Assembly: GCA_046045995.1 (NCBI GenBank) | Contig: JBJOKR010000138.1 | Span: 1-13,262, forward strand | DNA: 13,262 bases | Direction of reading: 5' to 3' | DNA from: Indioceanicola sp046045995 | Lineage (GTDB): Bacteria; Pseudomonadota; Alphaproteobacteria; Azospirillales; Azospirillaceae | Shown: one piece after another, positions 7,000-12,161 of the stretch | How positions within the stretch are numbered: the first letter of the stretch is position 1 | Layout: each line of letters starts with the position of its first letter | Translations under genes and position numbers: made by a program | Notes under the pieces: generated by a model | Seen by the model: the letters and a program-made list of their open reading frames with translations, nothing else | Database searches by the model: none | What the model was told of the DNA's origin: nothing

Positions 7000-7755
7000 C
7001 TATCCGTTTCGCATGATCAGGTCGGCCAGATCGGGGGAAATGCCCTGGATCAGGCGCAGCAGGCGGGACTTGCCCACCAGGATCTCCTCCTCCCCCGCGG
7101 CCATGCCAGCGACGATCCGGCGGGCGCAGGCATCGGCGCTGATCTTTCCGCGGCCCCGGCCCCGGGTCATGCCGGTGTCCACCAGGGGCGGCAGTGCCTC
7201 CACCACCCGCAGGCGGGGGGCAACGTCCCGGGCCTGATAGCGCAGGGCCTTGGTGAAGGCGCGCACCCCCGCCTTGGTCGCGCAATAGACGGGGGAGGAT
7301 TTCTTCGGCGCCAGCGCCAGGCCGGAGGTGACATTCACCACCATCGCCGTGGGCTGGGCCAGCAGCAGGGGCAGCAGCCCGCAGGTCAGCGCCACCACGG
7401 CGTTGAAGTTCACCGCCATCTCCGCCCGCAGGGCCGGGATATGCTCTGCCGCCTGCCCGTCGACCAGGTCGGTCAGCGTCTGCACCCCGGCATTGTTGAT
7501 TAGCAGGGAGAGATCGGGGGCCATCCCGATCACGGTCGCCACCAGCCCGTCCACCTCCCCCGGTTGGGACAGGTCGGCCCGGATCGGCACGACCCGGCCG
7601 GCGAAGCTGGCGGCCACCGCCTCCAGCCTGTCGCGGCTCCGCCCGATGATCAGCAGGCGCCCCACCCCCGCCCCGACCAGATGCCCGGCCAGGGCAAGGC
7701 CTATCCCATCCGTCCCGCCGGTCAGCAGGACGGTCCTGTTGCGCAGGTCCATCAT
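7000..7755 (-). CDS. Short-chain dehydrogenase/reductase (SDR), DltE-like
   Basis: A 251-residue classical SDR, a cytosolic NAD(P)(H)-dependent oxidoreductase. The cofactor loop is TGGTDGIG (12-19), the structural motif NNAG is at 87-90, the catalytic serine is S144 in NVTSGLALAP, and the active site Y157-C-A-T-K161 is intact. GRS after the second strand (38-40) is compatible with NADP(H) preference, though this is weak evidence. The PPLVDTGMT stretch after the active site and the overall pattern resemble the DltE-type SDRs that often sit beside small regulators; the substrate cannot be told from sequence. Two adjacent ATGs (7755 and 7752) are possible; AAAAGGGGGAC immediately upstream is a good ribosome site for the first. 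The gene lies ten bases after the preceding stop and ten before the next gene, so it is in the middle of the operon. Confidence 0.93.
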   Translation of the reverse strand: MMDLRNRTVLLTGGTDGIGLALAGHLVGAGVGRLLIIGRSRDRLEAVAASFAGRVVPIRADLSQPGEVDGLVATVIGMAPDLSLLINNAGVQTLTDLVDGQAAEHIPALRAEMAVNFNAVVALTCGLLPLLLAQPTAMVVNVTSGLALAPKKSSPVYCATKAGVRAFTKALRYQARDVAPRLRVVEALPPLVDTGMTRGRGRGKISADACARRIVAGMAAGEEEILVGKSRLLRLIQGISPDLADLIMRNG

Positions 7756-7765
7756 GTCCCCCTTT

Positions 7766-8515
7766 TCAGCGGTCAGGCAGCGGCATGGACGGCAGCGGCA
7801 GGGGCCGGACCAGGGCGATATGGCCGCGGTATTCGTGCCAGCGCCCGTTCGGCTTGCGGTCGCGCGGGTCCAGCACCCCGGCATAGCCGGTCAGGGCCGT
7901 CATCCCGGCATCGAAGCGGTACACCGTAGTGCCGAACAGCAGCCGCAGCAGCGGATTGGTCGGCGCCACCCGCACCATCGTATCGGCCCCGTCGCGGTCA
8001 GCGCGCAGGGTGACGGTCGCCGACCGCATCACCTTCAGCACGGGGAACCGCGCCCGCAGCACCCGCCCGGCCAGCAGTTCCGCCCCATGGGCGGCGGCGA
8101 AGACGGGCAGGGAGGACAGGGTGACGACAGGAAGCCCCACCCGCTCCACCTGTTCCCGTACCTGTCCCTCCACCCCCAGGCGGTAGCGGATGACGGCGCC
8201 GTCGGCGGGGCCGGACAGGTCCGTCACCGCCGCCTCCGCCTCCTCCCCCAGATGGGGCTGGGCAGCGGCGACGCGCAGCAGGCGCCCGTCTGGGGACAGG
8301 GTCGCCCGCTCCTCCGCGACGGCCATGTCGGCGATGCCGCGGAAGCGGCGGGTCATGTGGACGCCTTCCTTCCCTGCTCCGGCAGCCAGTTCCACGGCCC
8401 AGACCGGCCGGCGGGAGGCATGGCCGCGCAGGAAGGCCTGCCCCTCGCTGCGGGCGTCCGGGGCGGGGGGGGAGGTGGGCGGAGGAAGGGTGACGGTGGC
8501 AAGGGCTGTCATCAT
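7766..8515 (-). CDS. Protein of unknown function (249 aa)
   Basis: No family recognised. The frame is open much further upstream, but that part is a shadow of the regulator gene; the double ATG at 8515/8512 (MMTALATV) lies 35 bases after the regulator stop and gives a sensible 249-residue protein. No signal peptide or membrane segment is visible. Residues 10-20 are Pro-rich (PPPTSPPAPD). The remainder alternates charged and hydrophobic strands, with notable stretches VVTLSSLPVFAAAHGAELLA (130-149), FPVLKVMRSATVTLRADRDG (157-176), LLFGTTVYRFDAGMTALTGY (192-211) and DPRDRKPNGRWHEYRG (216-231), suggestive of a beta-rich ligand-binding fold. There is no strong Shine-Dalgarno site; the start is preceded by GGACCCGAACCCC, close to the 10-mer found before two other genes of the operon. 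Position between an AraC-type regulator and an SDR suggests a shared metabolic role. Confidence 0.75.
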   Translation of the reverse strand: MMTALATVTLPPPTSPPAPDARSEGQAFLRGHASRRPVWAVELAAGAGKEGVHMTRRFRGIADMAVAEERATLSPDGRLLRVAAAQPHLGEEAEAAVTDLSGPADGAVIRYRLGVEGQVREQVERVGLPVVTLSSLPVFAAAHGAELLAGRVLRARFPVLKVMRSATVTLRADRDGADTMVRVAPTNPLLRLLFGTTVYRFDAGMTALTGYAGVLDPRDRKPNGRWHEYRGHIALVRPLPLPSMPLPDR

Positions 8516-8550
8516 GGGGTTCGGGTCCAGGGGTTTTTCGGGAATGGCGT

Positions 8551-9570
8551 TCAGGGGGCGAAATCGGCGCGGTAACGGCCCGGCGGGATATTGGTGCGGC
8601 GCTTGAATTCCCGGGTGAAATGGGCCTGGTCGCTGAAGCCGCTCAGCAGGCCGATCTCCGCCACCGACAGCCGCCCTTCCAGCAGAAGATCGGTGGCGCG
8701 GCGGATCTGGGCCGTGCGGACCAGGGCGCCGAAGCTGGTTCCCGCCTCTCCCAGGCGGCGCTGAAGGGTGCGGCGGGACTGGCCCAGGTTTCGGGCGGCG
8801 GAATCCAGGGTCCAGGGGCGGGTGCAATCCGCCAGGATCAGGGCCATCAGCCGGTCCACCAGAGCGCGCGCATCGCCTGCCACCGGGAAGGGCAGCGGGC
8901 CCGCGGCCCCTGGTTCCGGCCCCGGTTCTGGCCCAGGTTCTGGCCCTACCCCGGGTACCGGTGCGGCTTCCTCCTCCCAGCCGATGCGCCACTGGGCGGT
9001 CGGCACCCCGTCCAGGGGTCGGGTCAGGACGGGCGCACCGTCCCGCCAGACGGGCAGACCGGCGGGATCCCCCGCCCCCGCCCCCGCCCCAGACGGCACC
9101 AGATCGGCGGTCAGGCCCGTGGCTCCGACCGCCCCGATAAGGGCCAGGATCAGGCCCAGGATCAGCAGATCCTCCGCCGCCGTCGGCACTTCCCCATCGC
9201 GGGTGGAGATGTGGTGCAGCAGCATCTCCCGCTCCCCCTGCCCGCGCAGCAGGACGCGGTGGCGGGAATGGACATAGCGTTCCAGCCGCTGCCACCGGCC
9301 CAGCAGGTCCGGCGGGTCCGTCGCCTTCAGCAGGGCCTGCAGGGTTGGCTCCGGCCCGGCCCGGCGGATGCCCTGGCCGATGGTCAGCAACGGCCCCGCC
9401 CCATGGGCGCGGTAGACCGCGGACAGCAGTGCGCTTTTATCCGCCAGGGGCACGGTGCCGCGCGTGGGGGCGGGTTCCGTGCCGCCACCCGACTGCGCCG
9501 GTGCGATGCCCTGGCGGGTCAGCTCACGGACGACCAGGGTGTATAGGATGTTGCTGGCGAAGTCGGTCAC
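8551..9570 (-). CDS. AraC/XylS-family transcriptional regulator
   Basis: A 339-residue regulator. The C-terminal ~100 residues form the two helix-turn-helix DNA-binding domain: HTH1 at ~253-274 (WTLDSAARNLGQSRRTLQRR) and HTH2 at ~301-324 (LSVAEIGLLSGFSDQAHFTR), ending with the typical FKRRTNIPPGRYR. The N-terminal ~200 residues do not show the classic cupin motif and are of unknown ligand specificity. The domains are joined by a low-complexity linker EPGPEPGPEPG (~209-220) encoded by three 12-bp repeats. The start is taken as GTG 9570; the frame stays open upstream to a stop at 9619-9621 but offers no better start. It is the first gene of the minus-strand operon and faces mipA, so autoregulation and control of the divergent gene are plausible. 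Its trigger is unknown. Confidence 0.9.
   Translation of the reverse strand: MTDFASNILYTLVVRELTRQGIAPAQSGGGTEPAPTRGTVPLADKSALLSAVYRAHGAGPLLTIGQGIRRAGPEPTLQALLKATDPPDLLGRWQRLERYVHSRHRVLLRGQGEREMLLHHISTRDGEVPTAAEDLLILGLILALIGAVGATGLTADLVPSGAGAGAGDPAGLPVWRDGAPVLTRPLDGVPTAQWRIGWEEEAAPVPGVGPEPGPEPGPEPGAAGPLPFPVAGDARALVDRLMALILADCTRPWTLDSAARNLGQSRRTLQRRLGEAGTSFGALVRTAQIRRATDLLLEGRLSVAEIGLLSGFSDQAHFTREFKRRTNIPPGRYRADFAP
8912..8947 (-). repeat. Three tandem 12-bp repeats inside the regulator gene
   Basis: GGTTCCGGCCCC, GGTTCTGGCCCA and GGTTCTGGCCCT (plus strand) follow each other without gaps and encode the Gly-Pro-Glu-Pro linker between the sensor and DNA-binding parts. Each unit is in-frame (four codons), so slippage would change linker length without destroying the protein. 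Confidence 0.85.
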
Positions 9571-9647
9571 GGTCGGGTCCCGGGAATGGGGCAGGGTCGC
9601 CGGGGGGCGGCCTACGGGTCATGATCTGCGCCGCTGGGGCAAGGTCG

Positions 9648-9745
9648 CTTGAACGATCGCGCCAAAGTGTGCCACGGCCCCCAAATCGCCCCCGAACTCG
9701 GCCCCCCACTGTGTCAGGTCCGATGGATTGGCGCGATCCTTCAAG
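9648..9745. promoter_or_regulatory. 18-bp inverted repeat pair in the araC-type/mipA divergent promoter region
   Basis: CTTGAACGATCGCGCCAA at 9648-9665 and the reverse complement of CTTGAAGGATCGCGCCAA at 9728-9745 match at 17 of 18 positions, separated by 62 bp. The site length is close to the 17-18 bp recognised by one AraC-family monomer, and the pair lies between the regulator gene and mipA. The likeliest reading is two opposed operators of the AraC-type protein allowing autoregulation, possibly by looping. Alternatives are a long cruciform or transcript stem, or the ends of a ~98-bp miniature element. No -35/-10 pair was identified with confidence. Confidence 0.55.
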
Positions 9746-9804
9746 GCGGGTGGCGCGGCGGGGCCGACATTCGGGGCAACGCAACCAGACCCGGTGTCCT
9801 TCCC

Positions 9805-10701
9805 ATGCCGTCCAAGACCCTTGCCCCCGCCCTGCTGCCTGTGGCGATCCTGTCCGCCGTGTTGTCCGGTGCCATACACACCTACCCCGCCGATGCGGCC
9901 CAGCCCGGCCGGCCGGTGGACCCGGCCGCGACCGACGACGCCACCCTTCCCCTGTGGGAGGTGGGGGTGGGTGCCGGGGGCGGCTGGCTGCCCCACTATC
10001 CCGGCTCCGATGAGGGCAGCCTGCGCGCCATCGGCGCCCCCTATGTGATCTACCGGGGCGATGTGTTCCGCGTGGGGGATGAGGGCATCGCCCGCGGGCG
10101 GGTGGTGAACACCCGGCTGATCGAGTTCGACATCAGCCTCGACGGATCCTTCGATGCGGAATCCGACGACAACGATGCCCGCCGCGGCATGCCGGACCTG
10201 GATTTCCTGGCGGAACTGGGGCCGCAGTTGATCGTGAAGCTGCACCGGTCGGCGGCGGAGGAGGTGGATCTGGCCGTCCAGGCCCGGGCGGTGCTGTCCA
10301 GCGACCTGTCCAACCTGAACTACCGCGGCCTGGTCTATCAGGTGCGCCTGTCCTATGAGAGCCAGGATTTCCTGGGCAGCGGCATCGGCCTGGTCGCCAA
10401 TGCGGGCCCGATCTTCGCCACCGGGCGGCTGCATGATTACTTCTACGCCGTCGACCCCGCCCATGCCACGGCGGAGCGCCCGGCCTATGACGCCGATGGC
10501 GGCTATATCGGGACGGAGGCGTTCCTCGGCACCTTCTACAAGGCAACGGACCAGTTGACCCTGTATGCAGGCGCCCAGGTCGGGATCTATTCCGGGGCCG
10601 CGAATAAGGACAGCCCCCTGTTCCGGGAGGATCTGACGGCCGGCATCCTGGCCGGCTTCACCTGGTCCTTCTGGCAGAGCGAGCGGCGGGTGCGGGAATA
10701 G
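9805..10701 (+). CDS. MipA/OmpV family outer-membrane protein
   Basis: A 298-residue outer-membrane beta-barrel of the MipA/OmpV family. Founding members were described as a scaffold for the murein enzymes MltA/PBP1b (MipA) and as a Vibrio outer-membrane protein (OmpV). A signal peptide is visible (MPSKTLAPALLPVAILSAVL, cleavage near residue 30, PADA-AQ). The mature part starts with WEVGVGAGGGWLPHYPGSDE, a hallmark opening strand with the PxYxGSD motif, followed by RAIGAPYVIYRGDVFRVGDE. Alternating amphipathic strands continue to the end, GILAGFTWSFWQSERRVRE, with an aromatic penultimate strand suited to BAM recognition. The open frame extends back to a TTG at 9649, but ATG 9805 is chosen because the signal peptide begins there. 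The ribosome site is weak. The gene stands alone and is divergent from the AraC-type operon, whose regulator may control it. Confidence 0.9.
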   Translation: MPSKTLAPALLPVAILSAVLSGAIHTYPADAAQPGRPVDPAATDDATLPLWEVGVGAGGGWLPHYPGSDEGSLRAIGAPYVIYRGDVFRVGDEGIARGRVVNTRLIEFDISLDGSFDAESDDNDARRGMPDLDFLAELGPQLIVKLHRSAAEEVDLAVQARAVLSSDLSNLNYRGLVYQVRLSYESQDFLGSGIGLVANAGPIFATGRLHDYFYAVDPAHATAERPAYDADGGYIGTEAFLGTFYKATDQLTLYAGAQVGIYSGAANKDSPLFREDLTAGILAGFTWSFWQSERRVRE

Positions 10702-10719
10702 CAAAGCCTGTCAGGAAGG

Positions 10720-10920
10720 GGCAATAGCATCGAGGCGCTGGAGGAAGCCCTTGCCCGCCAGGGCAGGCCGAAGATCTTCTACAGTCATCAGGGCAGCCAG
10801 TTCACCAGCACCGCCGGCCTTGTCGCAGAGGTTGGCGGCGATGCCCGCGCCTGGAAAGGCGATGATGCCGATGGGCAATGCCGCGATGATCTACTCGTGT
10901 CGCTTGAAGGGAGCCGTCCT
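10720..10920 (+). pseudogene. IS3-family transposase (OrfB) fragment
   Basis: A remnant of the integrase-like core of an IS3-type transposase. The frame from 10720 reads SIEALEEALARQGRPKIF then YSHQGSQFTSTAG, matching the usual block around the second catalytic aspartate (T/S-D-Q-G-S-Q-F-T); here the aspartate is replaced by histidine. After a shift of frame, MGNAAMIYSCRLKG near 10870-10912 corresponds to the next conserved block (M-D-N-x-x-I-E-R-L-W-R-S-L-K). The N-terminus, the OrfA gene and recognisable terminal repeats are missing, so it is long dead. It follows mipA by only about 20 bases. Confidence 0.65.
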
Positions 10921-11136
10921 GCCGAGGCGGGCCCAGTCTGGGCGGTAGGCGATGTGGGGGACGGCGATGTGGGGGACGGCGCGCTGCCCAGCCCCAGAGC
11001 AACCCCGCCAGATCCTCCCTCCAGCCGTGTGTCGGTCAGCAGGCCAGCCAGATCCCATCGGGAATCATCCCCTGAACCCAACCGGAGCATCAGCAAGAAA
11101 AATTCCTGAATTGCTCTGACTTGGCGCTGTGCCCTT
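10921..11136. other. Scar sequence without intact gene, containing a 15-bp tandem duplication
   Basis: No supportable gene. GGCGATGTGGGGGAC occurs twice back to back (10948-10962 and 10963-10977). An open frame continuing from the transposase relic runs to a stop near 11109 but has no family features and appears to be chance coding in GC-rich DNA. Confidence 0.55.
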
Positions 11137-11206
11137 GAGATCAACGGGGCGATCAATGACTGGTCCATGCTGCCGCTCAACCCGTCCAACCCCGCGGCCA
11201 AGGATG
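11137..11206 (+). pseudogene. Fragment homologous to the downstream RTX gene
   Basis: This 70-bp block matches 12786-12855 inside the RTX-protein gene at about 60 of 70 positions by hand count. In the same frame it reads EINGAINDWSMLPLNPSNPA against EINGSINDWSLLPLNPSNPA in the intact gene. Just beyond, GACGGCAT also matches after an ~11-base gap, then similarity is lost. It has no RTX repeats or start of its own, so it is a leftover of a second copy of the same kind of gene, or of a recombination event. Confidence 0.8.
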
Positions 11207-11370
11207 CGACGGCATACATACGCACACATGTGCCGATGAAGCGTCCTGCACCTGCTGTTTGTGCTGGACGGGGGTGCAGGGCCGGGATACCAGTAGCGAG
11301 TGCAAAGCACGCCGCCTTGCATCGCCTATGTCCAGACGGATCGGTGATGGGGCGCTTCGGGAGAATCATC
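11207..11370. other. Leader of the 235-aa gene, with an 8-bp inverted repeat
   Basis: Non-coding stretch between the RTX-like fragment and the next start. It contains CCTGCACC (11245-11252) and its exact complement GGTGCAGG (11273-11280) with a 20-base spacer, and the palindrome CACATGTG at 11225-11232. Either could be a regulatory site or transcript hairpin; no promoter was identified with confidence. Confidence 0.35.
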
Positions 11371-12078
11371 ATGGTCAGCAGCCTCAACCTCTCACCCCTG
11401 GTCCTCACCCTGTTCTGGAAGACGGATGCAGCGGGCGCGTCCTCCTTGCCGGATCAGGCCCGACAAGCAGCGGCCCCCGATGCGGGCGCGCCGACCGGGC
11501 CCAAGGGCAGCAGCGCCCTGGAGCGGACGGAAAAGCTGGTGGCCATGACCAACGGCCAGGAGGGCCAAGCTGCGTCCGCCGGTTCACCCGGGCAGAGGAC
11601 CGTGCGCATGTTCCGGGGCCAGCCCCTGACCGCCAACAATAATCCGCCAGGCCAGCAGCTGAACATTAACAATGAGGTATCTACGCCGGAGCAAAGCGCC
11701 CAGGCGGAGGTGGAAAGCATACAAAATAGGCTTCGATCACTAGATTCTGAAATAAGGGCGGCCAATAACTATAACAGACTTGCGGCCGATGAGAACTTCA
11801 TGAATTCTATGACTGAATTTGAAAGAGATATTTTTCTGAAAACACAAGAAACTGCAAATAAACTTGTTGAAAGATGGTCTAATGTTTTTACTGAGCACTA
11901 CAGAGCGGATGGGCCAGTTGTGATAAAGGATGCTCAGGGCTACATGGAAAAAGGACGATTCAATGCTGTTTACGTAGGCGAGGGATTTATAGTGAACTTC
12001 GGATCATCCGGCGTTTCATCTACGTCCATCGGATCGATTGATGAAGTAGTTGACGTTCCCAGCAGTGTTGTTATCTAG
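11371..12078 (+). CDS. Protein of unknown function with mosaic base composition (235 aa)
   Basis: No family recognised. ATG 11371 has GGGAG at 11359-11363, seven bases upstream; ATG 11347 is in frame but lacks such a site. The N-terminal part (MVSSLNLSPLVLTLFWKTDA, then an Ala/Gly/Pro-rich stretch to ~residue 90) is encoded by GC-rich DNA. From about codon 105 the coding DNA turns AT-rich: by hand count 23/60 GC at 11761-11820 and 18/60 at 11821-11880, against mostly GC-rich neighbours. This half encodes a charged helical region (EQSAQAEVESIQNRLRSLDS onward, ~107-165) and a beta-like end (RFNAVYVGEGFIVNFGSSGV). No signal peptide or membrane segment is convincing. It precedes an RTX gene by 83 bases on the same strand, so a role linked to that secreted protein is possible but unproven. 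Confidence 0.65.
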   Translation: MVSSLNLSPLVLTLFWKTDAAGASSLPDQARQAAAPDAGAPTGPKGSSALERTEKLVAMTNGQEGQAASAGSPGQRTVRMFRGQPLTANNNPPGQQLNINNEVSTPEQSAQAEVESIQNRLRSLDSEIRAANNYNRLAADENFMNSMTEFERDIFLKTQETANKLVERWSNVFTEHYRADGPVVIKDAQGYMEKGRFNAVYVGEGFIVNFGSSGVSSTSIGSIDEVVDVPSSVVI

Positions 12079-12108
12079 GATTTAGGATACTTTTCGGATT
12101 TGGTATTG

Positions 12109-12134
12109 CCCCGCCGGGGTCGGGGAATTTTATA
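12109..12134 (+). terminator. Possible weak terminator or hairpin before the RTX gene
   Basis: CCCCG at 12109-12113 can pair with CGGGG at 12121-12125 (7-base loop), followed by AATTTTATAG. The stem is short and the U-tract imperfect; it could end transcription of the 235-residue gene or simply be a leader hairpin. Confidence 0.3.
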
Positions 12135-12161
12135 GCTTTGAAATGCAACCGGAGATTTATA

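Noticed and set aside
7328..8575. 415-codon plus-strand open frame across the SDR, the unknown gene and the regulator end
   Set aside because: Low-complexity His/Gln/Arg-rich composition and opposite to three well-supported genes; antisense artefact of high GC.
8516..9295. N-terminal extension of the 249-residue protein to 509 codons
   Set aside because: The extension overlaps the AraC-type gene in another frame and is Pro/Gly/Arg-rich; the double ATG at 8515 gives a sensible protein.
9649..9804. Upstream TTG start for the MipA/OmpV gene giving 350 residues
   Set aside because: It would bury the signal peptide and run through the inverted-repeat promoter region.
10897..11109. Small gene with GDVGDGDVGDG repeat
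   Set aside because: It is a continuation of the dead transposase frame through a 15-bp duplication, with no ribosome site or family features.
11167..11370. Extending the 235-residue protein upstream to include MLPLNPSNPAAKDA
   Set aside because: The frame is open but the intervening residues look non-coding and a good ribosome site supports ATG 11371; the upstream part is better explained as an RTX-gene fragment.
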